DNA from: Bradyrhizobium erythrophlei | Lineage (GTDB): Bacteria; Pseudomonadota; Alphaproteobacteria; Rhizobiales; Xanthobacteraceae | DNA: 64,000 nucleotides | Direction: 5' to 3' | NCBI RefSeq assembly: GCF_900129425.1 | Contig: NZ_LT670817.1 | Span: 1,860,001 to 1,924,000, forward strand | Shown here: positions 36,116-45,256 of the stretch, piece after piece | Layout of the letters: every line of letters starts with the position of its first letter | How positions within the stretch are numbered: position 1 is the first letter of the stretch | Notes under the pieces: model-generated | Seen by the model: only the letters and a program-made list of their open reading frames with translations | Databases searched by the model: none | Told to the model about the DNA's origin: nothing | Translations under genes and position numbers: made by a program

Positions 36116-36643
36116 ATGTCCAGGACGATATGGTTCGCCCTTTTTTGTTTGATTGGCTTGGGCGCCGCGATTGCGATCAAGGCCGCTACGCCGCCGGCTG
36201 AGCAGGCGCAGCATCAAGGCAAGATGGAGCCGGCCTTTGCACTGAACGAATCGGCGAAGTCCGACAGGCTGGAACTGGCCGACACTCCTGGGGAGACCGG
36301 GATTGTCGTGCCAGCCACCGGGACGAGGCCTGTAGAAACTCCATCGGTCGTTCCCGAGACCGGGCCTGTGGAAACTCCGTCGGCCAGTCCCGAGACGAGG
36401 CCCGTGGAAACTCCATCGGCCAGTTCCGAGACGACCAGGAAGATTGCGAGCAAGCATTGGCAAGACGCCAATGCCCGGATTGCCCCGGTCGCGCCGCCTC
36501 GCAGGCATACGAAGAGCAAAGAATCGAAGAAAACCGTGGGCGAATATCCCGTGAGCGCAAAGGCCGAGGTCTGGCATTGCCGGCAGGACGCCGTGGGCAG
36601 TCTTTTAAGGTCTTTGGACCTTTCGCCACGGTGCAATCTGTAA
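36116..36643 (+). CDS. Hypothetical protein with Pro/Glu/Thr/Ser-rich tandem repeats
   Basis: A 175-residue protein with an N-terminal hydrophobic segment (TIWFALFCLIGLGAAIAI), then a low-complexity region of three 12-residue repeats of the form (R/G)PVETPS-x3-ET at residues 71-106, then a basic stretch and two cysteines near the end (EVWHC and SPRCNL). It looks like an exported or membrane-anchored extended linker protein. ATG 36116 is chosen because the hydrophobic segment then starts the protein; 36071 is the upstream alternative. No known domain. Proteins of this kind are fast-evolving and usually species-restricted. Confidence 0.5.
   Translation: MSRTIWFALFCLIGLGAAIAIKAATPPAEQAQHQGKMEPAFALNESAKSDRLELADTPGETGIVVPATGTRPVETPSVVPETGPVETPSASPETRPVETPSASSETTRKIASKHWQDANARIAPVAPPRRHTKSKESKKTVGEYPVSAKAEVWHCRQDAVGSLLRSLDLSPRCNL
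36326..36433 (+). repeat. Three 36-bp tandem repeats inside the hypothetical gene
   Basis: Units at 36326-36361, 36362-36397 and 36398-36433 each encode a PVETPS-centred 12-mer. They differ at several, partly synonymous, positions, so the copies are not freshly duplicated. In-frame copy-number change would alter protein length without frameshift. Confidence 0.8.
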
Positions 36644-36680
36644 ATCGCTCCCGAGGCGCCATTTTAGAGCGCGACACGAA

Positions 36681-36935
36681 TCATTGTATCGTTTCGTGAA
36701 CGTCGCAAATGGGCGTGTCCGGTGTCGCCATGACTTCGGCGATAACGTTATAAGATACGTCGATAGCGCCGGGCTTTGTCGGATCGACCTTAACGGACTT
36801 AACGTGCAACGTCGCGCGTACCAACCGACCGTCGCTCAAGGTGATCTCGGTGACGCCGTGACGAACGCTGGAAACCGTCGTTTCGGGACGCCGCCCGATC
36901 TGAAATGAAAACGGTCGGGTATATCCTATACGCAT
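36681..36935 (-). CDS. Conserved-looking small protein of unknown function
   Basis: An 84-residue protein without signal peptide or membrane segment. It is rich in beta-prone segments (TEITLSDGRLVRATLHVKSVKVD and later YNVIAEVMA cut from the same fold) and ends DVHETIQ. ATG 36935 is chosen because AAAGGTGG lies 5 nt upstream; a longer open reading exists without support. It is convergent with the repeat-protein gene. I do not recognise a family. Confidence 0.55.
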   Translation of the reverse strand: MRIGYTRPFSFQIGRRPETTVSSVRHGVTEITLSDGRLVRATLHVKSVKVDPTKPGAIDVSYNVIAEVMATPDTPICDVHETIQ

Positions 36936-37100
36936 GACATCCACCTTTGTTGCGGCGATTTCGTACCAATCCCGCCGATTACTGATTGGTTCCAGTGATG
37001 CGAACGAATCCTGGGCCCTCGCACCGAACCCGGTTTCAAGCGCGCAAAGGCCCGGTGTGGCGACGCGCCGCACGTGATTGCCAGCTGCACCGGATTCGAC

Positions 37101-37322
37101 TCAACTCGCGCCTTTGAGCTTACACGAAGTATTGCAGGTAACATCGTTACCGTTCATGCAGGCTTTGCACACATCAACGCACTGACTGAGCTTCCTTGCA
37201 TCAAACTCAGTGTATCGCTGGGCGATGCAAGCACGTTGCTGATCCGTGTACTCGACTTCTTGCGAACATGATGCCAGGCAGATAGCGACTGCCGGCAAAA
37301 TTATTGCGCTTCCCAGCTGCAC
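37101..37322 (-). CDS. Small cysteine-rich lipoprotein
   Basis: A 73-residue protein with a lipoprotein signal peptide: a hydrophobic leader then the lipobox LASC, predicting lipidation at Cys19. The mature 55 residues contain six further cysteines (32, 48, 52, 55, 63, 67), giving C-x15-C-x3-C-x2-C-x7-C-x3-C, which suggests a disulfide-stabilised mini-domain or a metal site. The start is GTG 37322 with CGGAGA 7 nt upstream. No family recognised. Confidence 0.6.
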   Translation of the reverse strand: MQLGSAIILPAVAICLASCSQEVEYTDQQRACIAQRYTEFDARKLSQCVDVCKACMNGNDVTCNTSCKLKGAS

Positions 37323-38110
37323 GATGTGGTCTCCGTTGCTCGTGATCGCCAGTATAATCTGCCATTGGCCCGAAACCTGGTGTCACACCCTCGCCTGTTT
37401 TCCGCGTCGAGTGACAATCCGGGTCGGAAGCGGCAACACGTCAGGTCAAGTCAAAAACGTCAGGTCAATAAGAACGCACTGCCAACGCGATACGGTCACA
37501 CCGAATTAATAGCAACTTGCGCGTGCAAGTGGGAGAAGAAATCACGTCCGGAGCGGTAGCCACGAACGATTTGGCAGGCTGCCGTTATCTGGAAAGACGA
37601 TGCTGGAAACGAAATTCCATCAGTCCGACCTCTTCCATAGCGCTCCCTGCTTTGCGTCGGAGACTATGAAGTGCAATCTTGGACGCCCGCCCATCGCTGA
37701 CGAGATGATCGGGCAAAGGTCCCGACTTCTGCGCAATGACATTTGTGCCACGTCGAAATGCGAACGTCTGCTTTGCCCCCGGGCAACGGCCTTGGCGATG
37801 ACCTTTTCCGTCAATTCAGCGTTTTAGCAGCATCGCTTAACGAGGGCCTGGATCCGAAACTCCGGCGGCCTTACTTGAGCGTGCGGCCGCTTCTCCGTTC
37901 GCGGAGGTCTCGATGCACATGATTGCCTGATCCAGGCTGGACCGAGGCCGGATTCCGGAGTCATCACATCACGAGTCACCGTGACGCTGGTTTCGCGAGA
38001 GCTGGTCCGCCCCGTTGCTGCGCCCAAACCGGAAATGCACAAGCTATCGAAGATAAATCCGCAACGAGACCGTAACGCTTATTTATGCAAGCTGTCCCGT
38101 GAAATCTGGG
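37323..38110. other. Intergenic, no gene recognised
   Basis: A 788-nt stretch. Frames of 60-80 residues occur on both strands around 37600-37830, overlap each other, and have no ribosome-binding site or recognisable feature. I see no RNA gene here. Confidence 0.4.
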
Positions 38111-38929
38111 TCACGGTTGCACCCCTCTTTCGATCGACCGCTGATAATTTGCCGCGAGGGCCAGATTTCCTGATCGTTCGACAGGTCTCGACGGTGAACT
38201 CTCCGGGAGGGGAGTCGCACGTAGAATGAAGCCGATGCCACGGGCGTTGTGAATCATGGGCGGCTCATTTGGCCCGTCGACCTTCCGACGCAGGCGGCCC
38301 ATATGAACATCGACAAGGTTGGTTTCAGGAACGAATTTATAGTGCCATACCTCTTTCAAGAGAGTTGCCCGCGTCAGAAATTCGTCGCTCCGTTGCATCA
38401 TGTACTTGAGTAACCGAAACTCGCGTGGCCGCAGATCGATCTGACGGTCGCCACGCTTCGCAGTTCGATCGAGCAGATCTAGCTCCAGCGGTCCCACGCG
38501 CAGTACCGTGTCGCTCGACGGAGCTGGCGGTTGGACCAACGGTTCTCCGCTCGATATCAATTCAACCATCGCGAGCGGCTGTTTTGAGCAGTCGTCACGT
38601 CGCAAGGAATATCCGCGCATTCGATCAACCATCTTCTCGAGTGTGCTCGAGAGCAGTGAATGAATATCGGCTCCTTTGGAGACAAGATCCGCCGGTATAT
38701 CTTTGACGAGGAAGCGCACTGAAATGGGCAAGCCGTCGATATCGGCCGCAAGCTCCACCATTTCATTCTGCTGCGCTGACGGCATCCGCGTGCTTCGATG
38801 CTGTCGAAGTCTAGATGAATTCAGCAAATGTATGGAGGCTGATCGTGGTTCCGAAGGCGTTGGATCAATGCCGACGAATGCCGTGTCGATCCGATGGGGG
38901 GCGTTACGGCTTGTGTTATGAGCTCTCAT
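38111..38929 (-). CDS. Orphan OmpR/PhoB-type winged-helix regulator without receiver domain
   Basis: A 272-residue protein. The C-terminal DNA-binding domain (about residues 143-240) is classic Trans_reg_C: LELDLLDRTAKRGDRQIDLRPREFRLL, then LLKEVWHYKFVPETNLVDVHMGRLRRKVD and ARGIGFIL. The N-terminal 140 residues are not a response-regulator receiver: no acidic pocket or phospho-Asp motif is present. They contain the segment ADIDGLPISVRFLVKDIP and a helical part of unknown type. A strong GGAAGGAC stands 7 nt before ATG 38929, so the N-terminus is real. Ligand or partner is unknown; no histidine kinase is adjacent on this strand. Confidence 0.85.
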   Translation of the reverse strand: MRAHNTSRNAPHRIDTAFVGIDPTPSEPRSASIHLLNSSRLRQHRSTRMPSAQQNEMVELAADIDGLPISVRFLVKDIPADLVSKGADIHSLLSSTLEKMVDRMRGYSLRRDDCSKQPLAMVELISSGEPLVQPPAPSSDTVLRVGPLELDLLDRTAKRGDRQIDLRPREFRLLKYMMQRSDEFLTRATLLKEVWHYKFVPETNLVDVHMGRLRRKVDGPNEPPMIHNARGIGFILRATPLPESSPSRPVERSGNLALAANYQRSIERGVQP

Positions 38930-39194
38930 CGCAATGTCCTTCCTTCAGTGCCGACCCGTCTCCGACGGGCCTTCTTGGCTCGATCAACCCGGACGAGGTG
39001 ATATTGGCTCTGATCACTTCGAGCTGCATGTGCGGCGCAGCGTTGGCATTCGCCGGGAAATCATAAGGCTAGTACATCAACAGTTTCCGTTCGCGTTTTC
39101 CGGTAGCCACCAAATAGATTGATGTCAGGGTGGCCACCACGATGGTTATCCGTCGATTCTGGCCAAAGGCCCGGCTAATTTGGCCGTCGAGGGT

Positions 39195-39383
39195 TCATGA
39201 TGCTCTTGCCTGCTTTTCGAGAAGCAGGAACGCGCTTTTGCAGTGATCTGCGTAGCAATTGTGACTGCAGTAGGTGAGGTCCGTCCCGATTTCTCGGAGG
39301 TAGCCTGCTTTGATCGGCTGATCGCACATCACACAGAGGGTTTTCGGGCGGGGCGTCCTGCCATTCACCAATACGAATTTCAT
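39195..39383 (-). CDS. Mini zinc-ribbon-like protein (CxxC...CxxxC)
   Basis: A 62-residue protein with Cys17-x2-Cys20 and Cys39-x3-Cys43 (plus Cys48), a TRASH/zinc-ribbon-like arrangement expected to bind one Zn2+. ATG 39383 is preceded by GGGAGA at 7 nt; longer upstream reading is unsupported. It shares its architecture with the gene at 39478. Possible roles are nucleic-acid or protein binding, or metal handling; not determined. Confidence 0.65.
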   Translation of the reverse strand: MKFVLVNGRTPRPKTLCVMCDQPIKAGYLREIGTDLTYCSHNCYADHCKSAFLLLEKQARAS

Positions 39384-39477
39384 GTTGCGTCTCCCAATGC
39401 GAAGCAGAACTTGGTACCGGACGGGTGGTTCTCGTGCAGGAACTGATCCTGCCGCGTGTTGCTCACCGCAACGGCTG

Positions 39478-39663
39478 TCAGGCGGCTTGGAATCGAGGCA
39501 GCCATCTACGGTCGCCTTCCTGGCGGATTTTGAAGCGATCAGCGCACTTCTTTGAACAAAGGGCGGTTCGCCAGGAGTAGTGCCGAACGAGACCAAACTT
39601 TCCGTCACAGATCGCGCAGCGTTTCGCTGCGCCGTTGCATTGATACTGAGGACTGTTGCGCAT
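39478..39663 (-). CDS. Mini zinc-ribbon-like protein (CxxC...CxxxC), second copy type
   Basis: A 61-residue protein with Cys16-x2-Cys19 and Cys36-x3-Cys40, the same plan as the neighbour at 39195 but clearly different in sequence, with a basic C-terminal tail (DRFKIRQEGDRRWLPRFQ). An AGGAGG ribosome-binding site precedes ATG 39663. The two genes probably form a small - strand unit separated by 94 nt. Confidence 0.68.
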   Translation of the reverse strand: MRNSPQYQCNGAAKRCAICDGKFGLVRHYSWRTALCSKKCADRFKIRQEGDRRWLPRFQAA

Positions 39664-40798
39664 TTGTGCCTCCTGCTGACCTTGCGTGGGTACTGCGTGG
39701 TGGCCGCCTCTTGCTGGCGCCCGCACCTGAAACGAGCCTTTGGGACCCTGGTGGTCTGTCAGATCCGGCGCGGCCCATGCGGAATTCCGGCCGTCGGGTC
39801 TAATGCGGTTGCGCTCGATCGTTTTGGCGGGGGTCGCGGACATCTTCCACCTGCTATCTGCACTTCCAGATTAGCAGCGAGATAAGACGATCGAGGCTGA
39901 TGACTCAATCGTACGTGGGTAAGCGTACGCTATCGAAAGGAATCGGAGGAGTTATACGGAGGTTTGCGTATTCGTCCTTCAAGTTCTATGCCTTCGGGTG
40001 TCGGGGTCGAGTGTCTCGACGGACTGCTCCGGGCGGCACATCCTTTCGCGCAGTAGCGTTGATGCAGGATGTCGTGGTTCCTGTGGGGAAGGGGTGGGCG
40101 GCTCCCGCTTGCTGTTCGCCTCTAATAAGCGCCGGCAATCTGCCGCGGCGCGCTCGATTGGCTGGTCAATGTCAGAGCGGATTCCCGCAATTTGAGAACG
40201 CGGCGAAGCTACGTGGGATGCGGTAGCTCGCATAGATTGTGGGTAGCCAGCCGAAAATGGTACGCTCTTGCAGGCAGAATTGCCCGCACGAGATTCCCGC
40301 GGTTGGTTCGATTTTGCGCAGATTTCACCGGAGTTTCGAGAGGCGTCGGCGCGGGGAACCGTGTTCGCCGCCCGCCGTGGGGGCAATCGAATTGCCGGAT
40401 TTCTTTAAAATGCTCTAATCTTGCGTGCCGAAGACCCGGGACGCTCTGCTCATGACGCGTAACCAGATCACGAATTTCCGAAATTCGGCCGGACAGTGTT
40501 CCCCGGCAGCATTGCGCTGGCAGTGGTGCTTCGGCGCTTTTTTGGCGGCACGTCGACTTTGCGTGGACCGCAATCGGGTTCTCTGTCGAGAACGCGGACC
40601 GGCGGTTCATACCATTCTTCGCCAAAAAATCGAGCGGCTACCGTTCGAGCGTACAAGCTCTTCGTGGACGACGCGTCCAGCGATTTTGGGTTCGGTCAGA
40701 CATTTCAGCTTATCCTGTCCGCCTCCAGCGTGGAGGGCGTCGTGATACAACTCGGCAGCTGTCAGCAGCCCGATTTTCTCAGCGGGACGAGCAAGGAG
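39664..40798. other. Intergenic region upstream of the multi-PAS kinase
   Basis: About 1.1 kb with no gene I can support. Open frames (for example 39900-40226 on + and 40209-40625 on -) have atypical composition and no domains. If the kinase started at ATG 40496 instead of 40799, part of this would be coding, but that extension is unstructured and Ser/Arg-rich. Confidence 0.4.
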
Positions 40799-43522
40799 AT
40801 GATTAAACCTGATCTCACTGAAAGGCCGCCAATACCGTCCACAATTTCTTGCTATGCAATCGCGGTCTTGTCGGTCGCCGTGGCGATAATTGCTACGGAA
40901 CTTATATCGCGTCTATTGCATGCCGAGGCCATCGCATCGTCGATGCTTTGCGCTGTTATTTTCGCCGCATGGTTTGGCGGTTTTGGCCCGGCGCTGATGG
41001 CGATCACGCTCGCCCTCCTGGCTTTCCATTATTACCTGGTGGACCCAATTAGTTCATTTACCTGGAAGCAGAATTTATTCGCCGTGGGTATTTCGGAGGT
41101 GCCGCGTCTGATCCTGTTTTGCATTACATCTCTCTTTGTTGCATTCACGATTTCGGCGCAGAGAAAAGCCACAGAAGCTGTCCAGCGTTCCCGCGATGGC
41201 CTCAAAGTAGCGATTGAGGATCAAAAGCAGTTTGAAGCCGCGCTGCTGCAAAGCGAAATGTATCTGACCGAAGCGCAGCGATTGAGCCGCACCGGGAGCT
41301 TCGGATGGAATGTTTCCAACGGAGAAATCGTCTGGTCAGACGAAACCAACCGTATTTTTCAAATTGACCGAACGACAAAACCGACCCTGGAATCTATTGT
41401 CCAACGCACCCATCCGGAAGACCGCGCCGCCGTGCAACGGACCATTGACCGTGCTTCCATCGACGGAAATGACTTCGATCACGAATATCGCTTGCTGATG
41501 CCGGATGGCACAGTCAAATATCTCCATGCCGTGGCGCGCGGTGCGAGAGATGCGTCTGGCGGTATCGAGTTTGTTGGGGCGGTGATGGATGTGACGGCTG
41601 CAAGGGAAGCGGAACGGAAGTTGCGACGCAGCGAAGCCTATTTGGCCGAAAGCCAGCGGCTGAGTCATAGCAGCAGTTGGGCCTGGGATGTGCGCCGTCG
41701 AGAGTTCGTGTATCGGTCGGCCGAAGTATATCCGCTGTTTGGGTTCGATCCGGAAAAGGCCGATGTGCCGATGCAAGCATTCCAGGATCGTATTCTTCCC
41801 GAAGACAGGCGCCGGATTATCGAAGCGGTGCCCCGGGCCATCCGGGACAAGGCGGACTTCGAAATTGATTTCCGGATAGCTCTTCCTGACGGATCGACAA
41901 AGCGCGTACGTTCCGTGGGGCACCCCGTCGTAAGTAGCGACGGTGACGTCATCGAAGTAATCGGTACGCATGTCGACGTCACCGAGCAGTACGCTGCAAG
42001 GGAGACGCTGCAAAGGGCTTTTGACGAAATCAAGAAATCAGAAGATCGCCTTCGACTGGTCATCGACACAATCCCGACGCTGGTCTGGCGCGCTGGACCG
42101 GACGGGAACCCGGATTTTCTTAGTCAACCAGCCCTCGACTATACCGGCCTCTCGCAGCGCCAGGCCGGGGATGGCTGGCTTCGCGCTTTTCATCCGGACG
42201 ACTTGACGAGCATGTTGGAAAAGTGGCGCGCAATTCGCGAGTCCGGTATGCGAGGCGAGCTTGAAGCTCGGCTCCGGCGCTTCGATGGTGAATATCGCTG
42301 GTTTTTGTTCCACGCCGAGCCACTGTACGACGAGGTGGGTAACATCACCAAATGGTACGGGTCGGCTACCGACATCGAGGATCGCAAGCGAGCCGAGGAG
42401 GCACTTCGCGAGAGCGAGCAGCGTTTTCGCGATTACGCCGAGACGGCTTCCGACTGGCTCTGGGAGACCGGGCCGGACCACCGCATCACCCGCATATCGG
42501 ACCACCTCAATGCCGTCGGCTTCGGGCCCTCAGGCGTAATCGGCCTTGCTCGCTGGGAGGTTGCAACGGATGCAGAATCGGAACCGGAAAAATGGCGACT
42601 GCATCGGGCGACCCTCGACGCACATCACCCATTTCGCGATTTTGTGTACACCGTAAAGGGGATCCGATCTCCGGTATACGTCCGAACCAGCGGCAAGCCG
42701 TTTTTTGACGCAAGCGGCAATTTTCTTGGTTATCGAGGCACCGGCACCAATATAACAGCGACGATCCGCGCGGATCACGCCGAACAGGCACTGCGCGAGG
42801 CGCAGGCGGAACTCGCACACGTAACGCGTATGACGACACTGGGCGAACTGACAGCCTCCATCGCCCATGAAGTGAACCAGCCGCTCGCCGCCGTGATCGC
42901 GAACGCGGAGGCCTGTCTCAGCTGGCTCGACCGCGCGAATCCCGAGATGGACGCAGCGCGCCGCTCGGTAGAATGGATTATCGATGACGGCAACCGGGCG
43001 GGTGAGGTGATCCGGCGTGTCCGGGCACTCGCGAAAAAGGGTGACATCGAGAGGGTGCCGCTCGACGTCAAAGACGTCGTCAGAGAAGCCATCGCGCTGG
43101 TACAGCGCGAGCTAATTACTCGCGGGGTATCATTGCAAACGGATCTGGCGCCGGATCCAGCCATGATCCTTGGTGATCGGGTTCAACTGCAGCAAGTGGT
43201 TGTCAATTTGGTGATGAATGGTATTGAAGCAATGCATCCGGTCACGGATCGACCGCGGGAACTGGTGATCCGAACAGGCCGGGACGAGGCACACCGCGTG
43301 TTCCTAAGTGTGACGGACCGTGGCGTGGGGATTTCCGCCGATCGTGCGGACCGGCTGTTTAAAGCCTTCTTCACCACCAAGTCCAGCGGCATGGGTATGG
43401 GACTCTCAATCTGCCGTTCGATCGTGGAAGCCCACGGGGGACGTCTGTCGGCTTCCCGTAATGAGGGGCCCGGCGCGACGTTTCAATTCGTGCTACCCTC
43501 GCATAAGGAGGATGCGTCGTGA
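40799..43522 (+). CDS. Multi-PAS sensor histidine kinase with KdpD-like membrane domain
   Basis: A 907-residue histidine kinase. The N-terminal DUF4118-type membrane region (about residues 15-120, four helices, as in KdpD) is followed by about four PAS domains (roughly 152-270, 278-400, 408-530 and 540-665), each with a PAC-like end. A HisKA domain has SIAHEVNQPLAAV with phospho-acceptor His690, and a HATPase domain has NLVMNGIEAM (N box), DRGVGIS (G1) and GMGMGLSICRSI (G2). This H box and ATPase belong to the FixL/DctB-like HPK4 group. ATG 40799 has AAGGAG directly abutting it, which is close; ATG 40496 is an alternative. It overlaps the FixJ-type gene by four bases, so the two are a pair. 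Confidence 0.9.
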   Translation: MIKPDLTERPPIPSTISCYAIAVLSVAVAIIATELISRLLHAEAIASSMLCAVIFAAWFGGFGPALMAITLALLAFHYYLVDPISSFTWKQNLFAVGISEVPRLILFCITSLFVAFTISAQRKATEAVQRSRDGLKVAIEDQKQFEAALLQSEMYLTEAQRLSRTGSFGWNVSNGEIVWSDETNRIFQIDRTTKPTLESIVQRTHPEDRAAVQRTIDRASIDGNDFDHEYRLLMPDGTVKYLHAVARGARDASGGIEFVGAVMDVTAAREAERKLRRSEAYLAESQRLSHSSSWAWDVRRREFVYRSAEVYPLFGFDPEKADVPMQAFQDRILPEDRRRIIEAVPRAIRDKADFEIDFRIALPDGSTKRVRSVGHPVVSSDGDVIEVIGTHVDVTEQYAARETLQRAFDEIKKSEDRLRLVIDTIPTLVWRAGPDGNPDFLSQPALDYTGLSQRQAGDGWLRAFHPDDLTSMLEKWRAIRESGMRGELEARLRRFDGEYRWFLFHAEPLYDEVGNITKWYGSATDIEDRKRAEEALRESEQRFRDYAETASDWLWETGPDHRITRISDHLNAVGFGPSGVIGLARWEVATDAESEPEKWRLHRATLDAHHPFRDFVYTVKGIRSPVYVRTSGKPFFDASGNFLGYRGTGTNITATIRADHAEQALREAQAELAHVTRMTTLGELTASIAHEVNQPLAAVIANAEACLSWLDRANPEMDAARRSVEWIIDDGNRAGEVIRRVRALAKKGDIERVPLDVKDVVREAIALVQRELITRGVSLQTDLAPDPAMILGDRVQLQQVVVNLVMNGIEAMHPVTDRPRELVIRTGRDEAHRVFLSVTDRGVGISADRADRLFKAFFTTKSSGMGMGLSICRSIVEAHGGRLSASRNEGPGATFQFVLPSHKEDAS

Positions 43523-44184
43523 CCGAGCGCCCCAAATCTTCGCATGTGCCCGCCAGCGCCACGGAGCCTATCGTCTTCGTTGTCGAAGACGACGCGTCTG
43601 TGCGCAGAGCGCTCAGCAATCTTTTCGAATCGGTTGGGTTGAAGGTCGAGGTGTTCGGTTCGGCGTCCGAAATGCTGCAGAGCAAGCTTCCGGATGTCGC
43701 CAGTTGCCTGGTCCTTGACATCAGGTTGCCAGGATTAAGCGGTCTGGACTTCCAAACCGAACTAGCCAAGGCGAACATTCATATTCCAATCATCTTTATG
43801 ACTGGCCATGGCGACATTCCGATGACCGTCAGGGCCATGAAGGGGGGAGCAGTCGATTTTCTGACCAAACCGTTTCGTGACCAAGAGATGCTCGACGCTG
43901 TGGTGATGGCGATCGAGCGGGATCGGAAGCGACGCCAAGCCGACACGATCGTCGCGAACTTGCAGGGCCAATTTAAGACTCTGACTCCCCGCGAGCGGGA
44001 GATTCTGGCTTTGGTATCGTCTGGCCTCATGAACAAACAGGTAGCCGCCGAACTTGGGCTTGCTGAGATTACCGTAAAGATCCATCGGGGGCACATTATG
44101 AAGAAGATGGGTGCGAAGTCGGTGGCCGATTTGGTGATAAAGGCTGAAGCGCTCGGAATCCGTCGCGCCAAGCCTGGCGCATAA
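43519..44184 (+). CDS. FixJ/TtrR-type response regulator (receiver + LuxR HTH)
   Basis: A 221-residue response regulator. The receiver (residues about 15-130) has VVEDDASVR, the phospho-acceptor Asp67 in VLDIRLPGLSG, a Thr in MTGHGD and the conserved Lys in TKPF. The LuxR-type HTH (about 150-210) has LTPREREILALVSSGLMNKQVA and ITVKIHRGHIMKKMGAKS. The start is GTG 43519, overlapping the kinase stop (GTGA). It is the cognate output of the multi-PAS kinase by position. Targets unknown; the cio operon 1.2 kb downstream is a candidate. Confidence 0.92.
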   Translation: MTERPKSSHVPASATEPIVFVVEDDASVRRALSNLFESVGLKVEVFGSASEMLQSKLPDVASCLVLDIRLPGLSGLDFQTELAKANIHIPIIFMTGHGDIPMTVRAMKGGAVDFLTKPFRDQEMLDAVVMAIERDRKRRQADTIVANLQGQFKTLTPREREILALVSSGLMNKQVAAELGLAEITVKIHRGHIMKKMGAKSVADLVIKAEALGIRRAKPGA

Positions 44185-44510
44185 TTGAGGACCATTGGGC
44201 GAAGGTACACGGGCCAGCGCTTTTGTCCGTCTGGCGCTATCCGTTCGAAGCAGGCTTGGGCAGCGGAACTCGACAAAACGATCAACAGCTAGAAGGATCC
44301 GATAGCCGCGGATGATATCGGGTACGGTCGTTGAGGATTGGGAGAGCCAATTCGATTTTGCCTGGATAAGCACGCTCGTAATTCCATATCGAGTTCATGC
44401 GTGCACAAACCTAAGTATTATTTCACTATCTTGATTGGAGGCTCACCTTTGGGTTGGGGGACTGCTAAGCTAAGCATCTTGCCCTCGCGTCAGGAAGGCC
44501 CGTATTTTCA
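44185..44510. other. Intergenic between the two regulator genes
   Basis: A 326-nt gap, AT-richer in its second half (44380-44430). It probably holds the promoter of the single-domain receiver gene. No other structure was recognised. Confidence 0.35.
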
Positions 44511-44891
44511 ATGCTTACGGCGATTTCAGTCATTGATGACGATGCCTCCGTGCGCGCCGCGACCAATAATCTTCTCAACTCGCATGGGTATTTGGTGCAC
44601 ACGTTTGAGTCTGCCGAGGACTTCTTGCAGTCGGCGCATCAGAACGATTCCTCGTGTGTTGTTGCCGATGTGCAGATGTCCGGTATGAGCGGTTTGGACC
44701 TTCTGGTTCATGTGCGCACTCGCGGTAACGACGTGCCGTTTATTTTTATCACGGCCTACCCCGATGAGAGCGTCCGCGCTCGTGCGCTGAAAGCAGGGGC
44801 CATCTGCTTCCTAGCCAAGCCCTTCGCCGGACCGGTGTTGATCGAGTGGGTCGAAAATGCCCTGAATCGACATGGCGGAGCCGGCAACTGA
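44511..44891 (+). CDS. Single-domain response regulator (FixJ-type receiver)
   Basis: A 126-residue protein consisting only of a receiver domain. It has SVIDDDASVR at the start, Asp53 in VVADVQMSGMSG as phospho-acceptor, ITAYPDE as the Thr/Ala loop, and the conserved Lys in LAKPF. It lacks an output domain, so it likely acts by protein contact or as a phosphate sink for the kinase at 40799. It is most like the receiver of the FixJ-type protein just upstream. Confidence 0.88.
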   Translation: MLTAISVIDDDASVRAATNNLLNSHGYLVHTFESAEDFLQSAHQNDSSCVVADVQMSGMSGLDLLVHVRTRGNDVPFIFITAYPDESVRARALKAGAICFLAKPFAGPVLIEWVENALNRHGGAGN

Positions 44892-44913
44892 GACGGTGAA
44901 CGCCGGCGCATTG

Positions 44914-44940
44914 CGTCGGACGCCGGCTCCGACGTCCTTT
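44914..44940 (+). terminator. Possible rho-independent terminator after the single-domain receiver
   Basis: CGTCGGA (44914-44920), loop CGCCGGC, TCCGACG (44928-44934) form a 7-bp GC-rich hairpin, followed by TCCTTT. The T-run is short, so efficiency is doubtful. Confidence 0.4.
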
Positions 44941-45236
44941 CGACTGCCAGGAACGGGTTCCGTCGCGGCTAAGCCCCGCGCAGCTCTTCGGCAAGCCAGT
45001 TATTTAAAGCGGCGGTCCGTGGATGCTCGACCAGGGCATGGCCGCGGCGTGCGGAGGCCGCGTCATACCGATCGGTTGTTGCCGGTCGACGATATGATTG
45101 GCTGGTCTCTCGATGCCTGTGCGAGAACTATCGGATCCTGCGCGAAACCGTCATCCGTTCCGGTCTGTCTGGAATAAATTCCCCCCAGCGTGACGCAGAG
45201 TGATGGATTGTGGCCGAGAACAGAAGAGCAATTGCT

Positions 45237-45256
45237 GATCAATGATTCTCTTGATC
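45237..45256. promoter_or_regulatory. Palindrome GATCAA-N8-TTGATC upstream of cioAB
   Basis: GATCAA (45237-45242) and TTGATC (45251-45256) are an exact 6-bp inverted repeat with an 8-nt spacer, 136 nt before cioA. It carries the half-site letters of FNR/FixK boxes but in the reverse arrangement (those are TTGAT-N4-ATCAA), so it is not a standard FNR or FixK site. A different redox or two-component regulator may bind. The rest of 44941-45391 has no gene I recognise. Confidence 0.35.

Noticed and set aside
38954..38968. CCCGTC-TCC-GACGGG hairpin as a terminator
   Set aside because: It lies in the leader of the winged-helix gene and no gene ends there on the + strand; no T-run.
45237..45256. 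Standard FNR/FixK box before cioAB
   Set aside because: The half-sites are in the opposite order and spacing to TTGAT-N4-ATCAA.
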